64,000 nucleotides of DNA from a virus (IMGVR_UViG_3300009163_003337:1-64000); one strand, 5' to 3'; shown: positions 51,869-59,422, numbered from the stretch's first letter. Translations and numbers: made by a program. The notes: generated by a model from the letters alone, not told the origin.

Positions 51869-52295
51869 TTTTAAAAATTTTTTCGAAAAGACGGTTATAG
51901 GTCTCATTGAGGTAATGAGTATCGAGGGTATCGGGTCTATTAAAGTTAAAATAGATTCAGGTAACGGAGCCTATAATGTAATACACGGTGATGATCTCAC
52001 TATACAAGGTTCAAAAGTTTCTTTTACTACTATTAATGGAAAACGACTAATAAAGGATGTAGAGGATACTATAAGCATTAATGTAGGAGCTGGTCATACA
52101 GAAGAACGCCCAGTGGTTAAATTTAGAGTTAAATTTGCCGGTACAGAATTTGAAAATATACCTTTTAGTATAGGTAACAGAGAAGCTAATGAATATAAAG
52201 TCCTTGTTGGTAAGGATTTTATTAAGCAGCTTGATGCTTTAATTGATGTAAATTCAAACAATATTGCGAATAATCAAATTGAAGTTAAATATTAA
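51861..52295 (+). CDS. Head-targeted retropepsin-like aspartic protease
   Basis: 144 residues from the ATG at 51861 (MINFKNFFEK); the leader carries a Leu-Ile-Glu site near residue 17. The rest fits the RimB/Pfam Zn_protease retropepsin-like family: 'SIKVKIDSGNGAYNVIHGDD' (Asp-Ser-Gly as catalytic triad), 'EERPVVKFRVKFAGTEFENI' and 'NREANEYKVLVGKDFIKQLD'. The family's usual DTGA is DSGN here, still compatible with catalysis. It may cleave a host or phage protein after injection (inference). The stop overlaps the convergent 52292 gene in a shared TTAA. Confidence 0.68.
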   Translation: MINFKNFFEKTVIGLIEVMSIEGIGSIKVKIDSGNGAYNVIHGDDLTIQGSKVSFTTINGKRLIKDVEDTISINVGAGHTEERPVVKFRVKFAGTEFENIPFSIGNREANEYKVLVGKDFIKQLDALIDVNSNNIANNQIEVKY

Positions 52296-52822
52296 TACCA
52301 ATTAGGTTGCTCTCTTGTTGTCCAGGTAGCAAATTCTTTATCGTTTATAATATAGGAGCGATATTGATCGATAACACTTAATTGATTAAAATTAGGTAAT
52401 TTACGACAATTACAATCTACACCAATAGCTACAGCATATGGTGTAAGCTCGGTTTGTGTTGTAATGATATTATGTATATTGTCCTTACACCACTTAATAA
52501 ACGTTTTAGTAAAGTGCTCATTAGAATTAGGCCAGCGATACATTCGCTCATTAAACATTTCAAGCGTATGATCAGTCAACCATTCAAAATTAGCTTTTGT
52601 TTCTCTTGTCCAAATAGAGCACTGATGCTTAGCATAGCCTTTACCAGCCTTTCTTGGTTTACCGGATTGCGTTCTAGGTGTAGATGGGTGATCTAACAAT
52701 TCTTGCGGAAATGCATGCGCTAACATAATAGCTCCTTCAATTTGCATTTTAGATTTTACATGCTGATCACAAAGATCCCGTGCTGCTAACACGGGATCAT
52801 CGTTAGTTACAAAAATATTCAT
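52292..52822 (-). CDS. Conserved phage protein (NIFVxxxDPxxAA family)
   Basis: 176 residues. 'NIFVTNDDPVLAARDLCDQH', then 'SIWTRETKANFEWL' and 'CRKLPNF' match a widespread family seen in phages and some bacteria. I recall it as uncharacterised; a distant similarity to T4 endonuclease V (Asp-Gln-His near the start, Trp-Tyr at the end) is only suggestive. It would be cytosolic. A GGAAC-N5-TATTAT element lies 5 nt before the ATG. It shares a TTAA stop overlap with the retropepsin-like gene. Confidence 0.6.
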   Translation of the reverse strand: MNIFVTNDDPVLAARDLCDQHVKSKMQIEGAIMLAHAFPQELLDHPSTPRTQSGKPRKAGKGYAKHQCSIWTRETKANFEWLTDHTLEMFNERMYRWPNSNEHFTKTFIKWCKDNIHNIITTQTELTPYAVAIGVDCNCRKLPNFNQLSVIDQYRSYIINDKEFATWTTREQPNWY

Positions 52823-52827
52823 AACTC

Positions 52828-52843
52828 ATAATATGTAAGTTCC
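52828..52843 (-). promoter_or_regulatory. GGAAC-N5-TATTAT promoter-like element
   Basis: Minus strand: GGAAC (52843-52839), 5 nt (TTACA), TATTAT (52833-52828), 5 nt, ATG at 52822. Confidence 0.45.
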
Positions 52844-52844
52844 T

Positions 52845-53513
52845 TTACTTTGTAGAAGCCATATCGATAAACTTATAAAGCTCGGTACGAGTCTTTTCAT
52901 CGGTAAGAAAATCACCTGTAAGTTTAGATGTAATCATAAAACAACCATCATGTCTTACTCCTCTATTACACGCGCATGTATGTTGAGCTTTAAGAACTAC
53001 AGCCACACCTAGATTACCTTCACAAGCTATATTGACAGCATCAGCAATTTGTTTTGTTAACATTTCTTGGATTTGAGGTCTACGAGCATAAAACTCAACA
53101 ATACGATTGAGCTTACTAAGACCGATAACCTTACCATCTAGACTCGGAATATATGCAAGATGAGCAACACCAGTAAAGGCTAAATGATGATGTGAACAAA
53201 GAGACTTTACAGGAATATTACACTGTGCAACAATCCCATCATAACCATCATTAGGAAATGCAGTTACATCAGGTTGACTATCATAACAACCGGTCGCAAT
53301 ATCATTAACGAATGCCTTAGCGACACGCATAGGGGTATTATCTGAATTAGGATCATTCCGCCAATCAAACCCAAGTGCATCCATATATTTTTCATATGCT
53401 TTTGCTGCACGCTTAATAATAGCTTGCTTTTCTCTTTCTGTTCTTGGAGCGTTACCATTAGCATATGGTAATTTAACTAGGTCACCAATCTCAACGTGTT
53501 CTAAATCTTCCAT
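52845..53513 (-). CDS. folE: GTP cyclohydrolase I (FolE)
   Basis: 222 residues, as in typical bacterial FolE. Family motifs: '[20 protein letters not shown]' (zinc Cys and His), '[20 protein letters not shown]', QIQEMLT, '[17 protein letters not shown]' (second zinc Cys). It converts GTP to dihydroneopterin triphosphate, the first step of 7-deazaguanine (and folate) synthesis. With QueD, QueE and QueC it completes preQ0 synthesis. A TTGAAA-N16-TATAAT promoter is 7 nt before the ATG, back to back with the late promoter of the divergent 53563 gene. Confidence 0.93.
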   Translation of the reverse strand: MEDLEHVEIGDLVKLPYANGNAPRTEREKQAIIKRAAKAYEKYMDALGFDWRNDPNSDNTPMRVAKAFVNDIATGCYDSQPDVTAFPNDGYDGIVAQCNIPVKSLCSHHHLAFTGVAHLAYIPSLDGKVIGLSKLNRIVEFYARRPQIQEMLTKQIADAVNIACEGNLGVAVVLKAQHTCACNRGVRHDGCFMITSKLTGDFLTDEKTRTELYKFIDMASTK

Positions 53514-53520
53514 ATTAATG

Positions 53521-53548
53521 ATTATAAATCATAATTTATCGATTTCAA
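53521..53548 (-). promoter_or_regulatory. sigma70-like promoter of folE
   Basis: Minus strand: TTGAAA (53548-53543), 16 nt, TATAAT (53526-53521), 7 nt, ATG at 53513. Confidence 0.6.
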
Positions 53549-53549
53549 C

Positions 53550-53557
53550 TATAAATA
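53550..53557 (+). promoter_or_regulatory. T4-type late promoter (TATAAATACTA)
   Basis: Exact TATAAATA and also the downstream CTA of the extended T4 late consensus, 5 nt before the ATG at 53563. It lies 1 nt from the -35 box of folE on the other strand. Confidence 0.75.
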
Positions 53558-53562
53558 CTAAT

Positions 53563-54183
53563 ATGCGTAAGCTTTCACAAAGAGAATTATTAGAAGAAAA
53601 ATGGGGCGACTATTTTAGAGGTTTTGGTAAAGCTGCTGCAAGAAAAGCTCTTGCAGCAACTAAGGGTATAATTAGAACTATTTCACCTACAGGCGCTAAA
53701 ATTCTAAGTTCTGCTGCTGATGCTGTTGGCGCAACAGCTGCTAATATTCTTGGATCAAGTCCAAAAAACGCGTTAGAAACGTTTTTAAAAAGACCAGAAA
53801 ACCAACACTTATTTAAGACATATGAAATAATTAAAGAAACAAATTTACCAAACGGTGATAGATCCATAGAACTCACAGGTGAATTTATTCATCCACAAAC
53901 ATTTGCTATATCAAATATTACAACAAATATTGTATTTCGTCGTGTTGATAGTGGAGGAATTAGTCCAGAGAAATGGAAGTGTATAAGTAAATTTAATAAC
54001 CAAACCGGGCAATTTAGTATAGAATCAACCCCACCAGCTACAGCACCTGCTACGACAGCGACACCTACGACTGCTACGCCACCACCAGCTACGACAGCAG
54101 CTAACGGAAGACAACTAAGCCAGACTCCAAGTGCAATAAGAAGTAGAAATGCTAGAGCAGCAGCAAGAGCAGCAGCACCTTAG
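53563..54183 (+). CDS. Head-targeted protein with Pro/Thr/Ala-rich tail
   Basis: 206 residues from the ATG at 53563. The leader MRKLSQRELLEEKWGDYF has Leu-Leu-Glu at 9-11 (like the 36688 leader). A basic Ala-rich stretch follows ('GFGKAAARKALAATKGIIRT'), then a beta domain ('ITTNIVFRRVDSGGISPEKW'), and a low-complexity tail of PTTATPP repeats ending in 'ARAAARAAAP'. The basic and Ala-rich segments suggest DNA binding in the head. Function unknown. Late promoter matches T4 consensus best of all. Confidence 0.55.
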   Translation: MRKLSQRELLEEKWGDYFRGFGKAAARKALAATKGIIRTISPTGAKILSSAADAVGATAANILGSSPKNALETFLKRPENQHLFKTYEIIKETNLPNGDRSIELTGEFIHPQTFAISNITTNIVFRRVDSGGISPEKWKCISKFNNQTGQFSIESTPPATAPATTATPTTATPPPATTAANGRQLSQTPSAIRSRNARAAARAAAP

Positions 54184-54199
54184 TATGTTATTTAGCGAC

Positions 54200-54227
54200 T
54201 TGCTTTTTAATATTATATTACTATAAT
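54200..54227 (+). promoter_or_regulatory. sigma70-like promoter of queD
   Basis: TTGCTT (54200-54205), 16 nt, TATAAT (54222-54227), 8 nt, ATG at 54236. It is the only clear early-type promoter found on the plus strand in this part. Confidence 0.55.
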
Positions 54228-54235
54228 GAATATAT

Positions 54236-54895
54236 ATGAAGAAAGTATTTCAATCAGCAAAAGTAATCGAGTTGGGTTCATGTGCATTTAGACAATGGCG
54301 CGCCACTAGTCATTGTAGATTTCTACACGGATATCAGCTTAAAGCAAAATTGTGGTTTGGTTGTTCTGAGTTAGACAATAAAGGTTGGGTAGTTGACTTC
54401 GGTAGTCTTAAAGCTCTTAAAGATGAACTTAAGAGTATCTATGATCATACTACTACCGTTGCTCTTGATGATCCAGAACTTGAAACTTTTAAAAAGCTAC
54501 ACGAAAGCGGTATAATTCAGCTATATATTGTTAAGAAGGGAGTCGGCGTTGAACGCACGGCAGAATATGTTTTTGAAATTGCTCAAAAACACATTGAATC
54601 TATCACAAATGGTCGCTGCTGGGTAGATAAGGTAGAAGTCTTTGAACATGATGAAAACTCTGCTATTTTTAGTAGTTTTGATCATATACCTGCTCATAAA
54701 TCAGGATTTACAGGAGTAGTCAATACCGGTGTAATAGATGAAGCAGTAACACAAACAATTAACACATCTAATATAGCCCCGGTTAGCTTTACATGTGCTC
54801 CACCAGTTGGATTTACTGGCGCAGCACATGTAGGCTCAGGTAGCGTATCAAGCGGAATGGGTAATCCGTTCGCTGGTACTAGTTGGGGTGCTTAA
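54236..54895 (+). CDS. queD: 6-carboxy-tetrahydropterin synthase (QueD-like)
   Basis: 219 residues. Zinc His of the PTPS/QueD family: 'ATSHCRFLHGYQLKAKLWFG' (His...His-Gly-Tyr); 'KGWVVDFGSLKALKDELKS' (V-x-DFxxLK) and 'SIYDHTTTVALDDPE' (catalytic Asp-His) follow. It makes 6-carboxy-tetrahydropterin from the FolE product. The C-terminal ~70 residues are a Ser/Gly/Thr-rich extension ('SGFTGVVNTGVIDEA', 'GMGNPFAGTSWGA') not needed for the reaction; similar tails occur in other phage QueD proteins. The stop overlaps the convergent phoH stop in a TTAA. Confidence 0.87.
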   Translation: MKKVFQSAKVIELGSCAFRQWRATSHCRFLHGYQLKAKLWFGCSELDNKGWVVDFGSLKALKDELKSIYDHTTTVALDDPELETFKKLHESGIIQLYIVKKGVGVERTAEYVFEIAQKHIESITNGRCWVDKVEVFEHDENSAIFSSFDHIPAHKSGFTGVVNTGVIDEAVTQTINTSNIAPVSFTCAPPVGFTGAAHVGSGSVSSGMGNPFAGTSWGA

Positions 54896-55641
54896 CGCTG
54901 TTTTGCTTCTAACACCTTAACAATAAACTTAAGAATCTTACTTCTAACAATTTCAGATTCTCCAAATTCGAATGCGTGGATTCTATGATCCACGCATTCT
55001 TCTGTATTAAAACGATCATACACTTCTTTAAAACCAGATTGGTTTCCAATATCACTCTGATTTAAATCGCCACATATTACATATTTAGTGTTTTTACCAA
55101 AGCGAGTTAATATTGTTACAAGCTCACTTAAAGATAAGTTTTGCGCTTCATCTACGATAACTAATGCATCATTAAAGGTTAAGCCACGTACAAAGTTAAC
55201 AGGTACAGCACGAATAATCTCATTAGACTTGAGATTATTACACGTACTAGAATCTGTAATTTCTGTTATTTTCTCTATTAATGGCATTGCATACGGAGAA
55301 AATTTATCATCAATCTCTCCTGGTAGAGCACCAATACTGCGGGATGCAGATTCAATAACAGATCGAATGTAAATAATACTTGATATTTTCTTCTCCTTAA
55401 GCAATTCAAGACCTGCTAATACAGCAATATATGACTTAGCGGATCCAGCTGGACCTGCTACAAAAGCCATATTTGTTTCATCAGCTTTTATACTATTATA
55501 AAATTGCTGGTGATTAGTGTTGAAGTGGAAAGGTTTCTTGATTTTAAAATCAAGTATCCAGTTTTTTTGAAAAGAAGCCTCAATTTCTGATACTTCCTCC
55601 AAACCAGCAGACTTGCGCTTGCGCGCCACTTTACGGGTCAT
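54892..55641 (-). CDS. phoH: PhoH-like ATPase
   Basis: 249 residues. Walker A is 'MAFVAGPAGSAKSYIAVLAG'; Walker B is 'NDALVIVDEAQNLSLSEL'; sensor region 'KYVICGDLNQSDI' is typical of PhoH. Phage PhoH proteins are common in marine phages; the role is unclear (ATP-dependent RNA or nucleic-acid handling is suggested for the family). The N-terminal ~15 residues are very basic ('TRKVARKRKSAG'). A GGAAC-N5-TATTAT lies ~48 nt upstream, so here the leader is longer. Confidence 0.87.
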   Translation of the reverse strand: MTRKVARKRKSAGLEEVSEIEASFQKNWILDFKIKKPFHFNTNHQQFYNSIKADETNMAFVAGPAGSAKSYIAVLAGLELLKEKKISSIIYIRSVIESASRSIGALPGEIDDKFSPYAMPLIEKITEITDSSTCNNLKSNEIIRAVPVNFVRGLTFNDALVIVDEAQNLSLSELVTILTRFGKNTKYVICGDLNQSDIGNQSGFKEVYDRFNTEECVDHRIHAFEFGESEIVRSKILKFIVKVLEAKQR

Positions 55642-55688
55642 GTTAATATTATTTAATCAAAACACTTGAAATATTATACTGTTATATA

Positions 55689-55704
55689 ATAATACTACTG
55701 TTCC
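55689..55704 (-). promoter_or_regulatory. GGAAC-N5-TATTAT promoter-like element
   Basis: Minus strand: GGAAC (55704-55700), 5 nt (AGTAG), TATTAT (55694-55689); 47 nt to the phoH ATG. It is the fourth copy and the only one far from its start codon. Confidence 0.35.
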
Positions 55705-55732
55705 TTTTATACAATAGAAGGTTGCTCGATTG

Positions 55733-55740
55733 TATAAATA
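55733..55740 (+). promoter_or_regulatory. T4-type late promoter (TATAAATA)
   Basis: Exact TATAAATA, 5 nt before the ATG at 55746, drives the homing endonuclease. Confidence 0.7.
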
Positions 55741-55745
55741 TTTAC

Positions 55746-56552
55746 ATGATTAAAATGTGTGAACTATATCTTGAGATTGTCAATCTCATTAATAATGGAT
55801 TATCTACTACAAAGATAGCTAAAATTATAGGTAAAAGCAATCCAACAGTACTAAAGATTGTAAGGCAGAATGATAACGAGAGTGTAATTTCTAAGCTACA
55901 ATTAAATAATAACTATAGTCGAGCTGCTGGATTTCGCGCTTCAAGTGGTCATGCGAGAGGTAAAACATACGAAGAAATTTATGGAGATAAAGCTGACATA
56001 ATGAGGGAAAAGCGTCGCATGTGGCTGACGACAAACAATATAAGACCTTTAGGTAATACATACGAGGAAATGTTTGGAAAAGAATTAGCAAGCCTTTTAA
56101 AACTAAAAAGAAGTGAATGGCTTAAAGGTAATAACATAAGACCTGAGGGTGCTACATATGAGGAAATGTATGGAGAGGAAATTGCTGAACGGCTTCGTAA
56201 AAAAAGAAGTGTGTGGATGAAGGAGAATCATGTATATGTTAGAGGGTTTGTTAGTAGGCTTAGCAAGCCGCAAGCTCAATTATATGATATTATTAAGGAA
56301 ACTTTTGAAGATGCTGAAATTGAGTATCCTGTTAAAGTGGATACAGGTAGATATATTTGGTTAGACATTGCTATCCCTAGTAAAATGATCAACGTAGAGT
56401 ATGACGGATTGTATTGGCACAATAAAGAGGAGGATGAAAAACGAGATAAGTTTTTAAGAAGTCGTGGTTGGAATGTGTATAGGATTCAATCATTTAAAAA
56501 TTTAACAGAGTCGGAGTTGAAAACTGAATTTAATAATCTACAATTAATTTAA
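55746..56552 (+). CDS. Homing endonuclease with HTH, NUMOD repeats and PD-(D/E)xK/Vsr-like nuclease
   Basis: 268 residues from the ATG at 55746 (start fixed by the late promoter). Residues ~14-40 form a helix-turn-helix ('GLSTTKIAKIIGKSNPTVLK'). Three NUMOD3-like repeats follow ('TYEEIYGDKADIMREKRRMW', 'TYEEMFGKELASLLKLKRS', 'TYEEMYGEEIAERLRKKRS'). The C-terminal domain 'TGRYIWLDIAIPSKMINVEY', then 'DGLYWHNKEEDEKRDKFLRS' and 'GWNVYRIQ' is like Vsr/DUF559 nucleases (D...E...H). It lies between phoH and queE and is a mobile element. Its late promoter suggests it borrowed phage regulation. Confidence 0.75.
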   Translation: MIKMCELYLEIVNLINNGLSTTKIAKIIGKSNPTVLKIVRQNDNESVISKLQLNNNYSRAAGFRASSGHARGKTYEEIYGDKADIMREKRRMWLTTNNIRPLGNTYEEMFGKELASLLKLKRSEWLKGNNIRPEGATYEEMYGEEIAERLRKKRSVWMKENHVYVRGFVSRLSKPQAQLYDIIKETFEDAEIEYPVKVDTGRYIWLDIAIPSKMINVEYDGLYWHNKEEDEKRDKFLRSRGWNVYRIQSFKNLTESELKTEFNNLQLI

Positions 56553-56554
56553 TT

Positions 56555-57316
56555 ATGAGTATCGATTGTGATAAAGAAACGATGTTTTTGTCGAATGATT
56601 TCGTGTTTTTTACTATAGAAGGAGAGGGAGCGTTTGTTGGAAAGCCTTCGGTCTTTATGAGATTAGCAAGCTGCAACTTAACGTGTTCAGCATTTATTTC
56701 TGAAGACTCTCCACATGGCTGTGATTCATATGTTTCATGGTCGGTAAAGAATAAGATGACGTTTAATGAAATCTTTAAGCTATTTGAAGATGGAGGACAT
56801 ATAGCTCATTTAAAAGCTGGTGCTATCTTAAAATTAACTGGTGGTGAACCGCTTGTTTCAGGTAAGCAGCTCATTAAGTTTATCGAGGCGCTGGTTGCAA
56901 AGTATGATTTCTTACCGCAGATAGACTTTGAGACTAACGCTACTATTATGCCGGATGAACGCTGGGTCACAGAATTTAAAGCTACCTTTACAACATCACC
57001 TAAATTAACAACAAACGGTGATCCCGAAGAGAAAACATACAAGCCCGCAGTATTAAAGTGGCATCGTGAACACGGCTCTGGCTTTAAGTTTGTTATAACT
57101 CGATCTGAAGATATAGATGAAATTTGGCGTAAATATGTTGATGATTATAACGGTATTAATGTACCGCTAAAACGTATATGGTTTATGCCTTGCTGTGGAT
57201 CTAGAAAAGAACACGTAGAAAATGCACCTGCAGTAGTTGAGTATGCTAAGTCTATGCATGTTAACTTTAGTCCAAGGCTACATCTATTAATCTGGGATAA
57301 AGCATTATCGGTATAA
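56555..57316 (+). CDS. queE: 7-carboxy-7-deazaguanine synthase (QueE-like radical SAM)
   Basis: 253 residues. 'DFVFFTIEGEGAFVGKPSVF' and 'MRLASCNLTC' then 11 residues and 'GCDSYVSW' give the three Cys of the [4Fe-4S] cluster as C-x3-C-x11-C, more spread than the usual C-x3-C-x2-C; 'LKLTGGEPLVSGKQLIKFIE' is the SAM-binding GGEP motif and 'QIDFETNATIM' is the next conserved strand. It makes CDG, the substrate of QueC. The insertion between Cys 2 and 3 has counterparts in other phage QueE proteins (recollection, unverified). It directly follows the homing endonuclease (2 nt). Confidence 0.85.
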   Translation: MSIDCDKETMFLSNDFVFFTIEGEGAFVGKPSVFMRLASCNLTCSAFISEDSPHGCDSYVSWSVKNKMTFNEIFKLFEDGGHIAHLKAGAILKLTGGEPLVSGKQLIKFIEALVAKYDFLPQIDFETNATIMPDERWVTEFKATFTTSPKLTTNGDPEEKTYKPAVLKWHREHGSGFKFVITRSEDIDEIWRKYVDDYNGINVPLKRIWFMPCCGSRKEHVENAPAVVEYAKSMHVNFSPRLHLLIWDKALSV

Positions 57317-57354
57317 GATATACATGATTATTAATTGATTTTTAAATATTTATA

Positions 57355-57362
57355 TATAAATT
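57355..57362 (+). promoter_or_regulatory. Possible late promoter variant (TATAAATT)
   Basis: One mismatch from TATAAATA, 9 nt before the ATG at 57372. Confidence 0.4.
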
Positions 57363-57371
57363 AACATTAAC

Positions 57372-58106
57372 ATGAGAATCTCTATATCAGGAACAGCCTG
57401 CACAGGTAAATCCACACTAATAAAAAATATTTTAGCTGTATGGCCTAATTATAGAACTCCAGATAAAACATATAGAGATATAATTGTAGAAGAAAACCTA
57501 CCTCATTCTACCGTAACATCTGTAGATACCCAATGGAGAATTCTCAATAGTATGATTGATCAGCTTCAAACTGTTGAAAAGAGTGATAACATTATTTTCG
57601 ATAGATGCCCTCTTGATAATCTAGTATATACACTGTGGGCATATGACAATAATTTAAAAGGATTTACGGAAGAGTTTGTAGCAAATTCAATTAAACTAAC
57701 AAAAGAATCGTTAAGACATATAGACTTAATTCTCATGTTGCGTTATGATCCTGTTATTAAAATTATTAATGATGGTGTAAGAGATGTAAACATCAAATTT
57801 ATTAAAGAAATAGATGATATCTTTGACTCACTATATATACAGTATAGAGAAAATTACGAAGCGGATGTATTTTTTCCAAAGGATGATTCTCCCGGTATAA
57901 TAGTATTACCTACGAATCCTCAGCGACGAATTGATACTATAGCTGACTATATTGCTCCAGACGGAGGAATGTATAGTGAAGATACCTCTATATTTAATCC
58001 GTCTAATTTAGATCAACTTGAAGAACTGGTTAAACAGCAAAAATCAGCAGCAGATAGTGAGAGAGCAGAAAAAGAACTCTTCAAAAAGTTTGGAGTTAAG
58101 CAGTAA
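57372..58106 (+). CDS. P-loop kinase/AAA_28-type NTPase
   Basis: 244 residues. The P-loop is 'SISGTACTGKSTLIKNI'; Walker B-like 'KSDNIIFDRCPLDNLVYTLW' (DRxxxD, as in thymidylate and nucleoside kinases) follows; 'LILMLRYDPVIKIINDGVRD' is the nucleotide/lid region. Family: AAA_28/NadR-like kinases, which include nicotinamide riboside kinases. The substrate is unknown; a nucleoside or nicotinamide ribose is possible. The C-terminal ~40 residues are charged, helical and extra. It ends against the convergent fibre-like gene with no gap. Confidence 0.7.
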   Translation: MRISISGTACTGKSTLIKNILAVWPNYRTPDKTYRDIIVEENLPHSTVTSVDTQWRILNSMIDQLQTVEKSDNIIFDRCPLDNLVYTLWAYDNNLKGFTEEFVANSIKLTKESLRHIDLILMLRYDPVIKIINDGVRDVNIKFIKEIDDIFDSLYIQYRENYEADVFFPKDDSPGIIVLPTNPQRRIDTIADYIAPDGGMYSEDTSIFNPSNLDQLEELVKQQKSAADSERAEKELFKKFGVKQ

Positions 58107-59417
58107 TTAAAATAACAAAAAGTTTCCTGACGTACCGTAGGAATGTCTATCACTATCAGCTGGCCATGTCATATATTCTTGATAATTATTAGCATATGTC
58201 ATACTGACTAGCTGTATATAATGATTACCAGGTTTAATCGTCTGATGATATGAGTTTGCAGCACTACCAGAGAGACATGTTTCTGATATTGTGATCCCAG
58301 GTGTTTTAATTCTCATTGCTGATACCATTGGAGATGCTGCATCAAGTGAATAAGCAAAATACCAACACACAGCCGACAAAGCGGTATGTACAGAAGATAT
58401 GTCTATAGTACAAGGTTCACGGTTAATAAAATTAACACGATTACCTAGACCACCAAATGGTTCGAGTGGACCATTACTAATTGCAGTAGCACCAGCGGGT
58501 GTACTACGCCAGGTGTTAAGTCCTCCACTACCAACCTTTCCCTTCTCTAATATACCAAAGGTAATTGGTACCTGATTATAAGCATTCCATAGATAAAACG
58601 TGGGTTCACTACCACTAAGCCTGGTGGTAAAACCGTAACTAAACTTCGATTCGCCTGGTGCGACTGTCTTAATACATCCTATTAATCTCCTACTGTAATC
58701 AACAGGGTTAACAATAAACCCATCAAGATACTTTGTTGAAGCAGTAAAATCTATATCTTGTACAGGTGTTGGTTGATTGAATGTATTTAAGCTTAATACC
58801 TGCAAACTATTCCATGGAGTAAAGCTAACTACAAATTCATCGTTAACAACACTCAAATATATATCATATACCGCATCAGCGACCGTTAGATCAGTAGATA
58901 GCTTGACAGCTATTGTGGAGTTAATTTGATGTGCGACCCATCTCGATGATACCGTATTATAGAGAGCTACAGTATCTCCACGATACGGGTGAATATACAG
59001 AGTGTTAGCATCTGATCCGGATAAATCCATTGTAGGTACAGCCATTGTTGGATGTAATGATAGTCTAATATTTGCTAAAGGTGGGAGTGACGCTCCTGCC
59101 ACTCTAAAAGTCTCAGCTATCTCTGAGTATAGTGCAGCACATAAGGATTGTATTTTTGTCTCTAAATTGGAATTTTTAACTTCTGCGTTATAAAACTGTG
59201 CTGATAGTGTAGTAATATTTGTTTGATTTATACTAATATTCAAACTATGATCTGCTGCAAACGATGTATTTGCCGGTTCAAGAATAAAATTATCAACGTT
59301 AATAATTGATGTTTCTGTAGACGTTTCAACTATTAAGAGATCACCGCTTGTAATATAAGTTATTTCCGGGAGCTCCTTTATGTTTAAATACGTATTTTTA
59401 CCGTCTGTACATGCCAT
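58107..59417 (-). CDS. Tail-fibre-like virion protein
   Basis: 436 residues. The start 'LNIKELPEITYITSGDLLIV' followed by ETSTETSIINVDNFIL resembles the N-terminal module of several T4-like fibre/attachment proteins (LPExxxxxSGDxxIVE). The rest is Thr/Ser/Asn-rich beta sequence and ends 'MTWPADSDRHSYGTSGNFLL'. It is late (AATAAATA, 5 nt upstream) but lies on the minus strand far from the virion block. It could be a second receptor-binding fibre. No enzymatic motif. Confidence 0.6.
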   Translation of the reverse strand: MACTDGKNTYLNIKELPEITYITSGDLLIVETSTETSIINVDNFILEPANTSFAADHSLNISINQTNITTLSAQFYNAEVKNSNLETKIQSLCAALYSEIAETFRVAGASLPPLANIRLSLHPTMAVPTMDLSGSDANTLYIHPYRGDTVALYNTVSSRWVAHQINSTIAVKLSTDLTVADAVYDIYLSVVNDEFVVSFTPWNSLQVLSLNTFNQPTPVQDIDFTASTKYLDGFIVNPVDYSRRLIGCIKTVAPGESKFSYGFTTRLSGSEPTFYLWNAYNQVPITFGILEKGKVGSGGLNTWRSTPAGATAISNGPLEPFGGLGNRVNFINREPCTIDISSVHTALSAVCWYFAYSLDAASPMVSAMRIKTPGITISETCLSGSAANSYHQTIKPGNHYIQLVSMTYANNYQEYMTWPADSDRHSYGTSGNFLLF

Positions 59418-59422
59418 ATATG

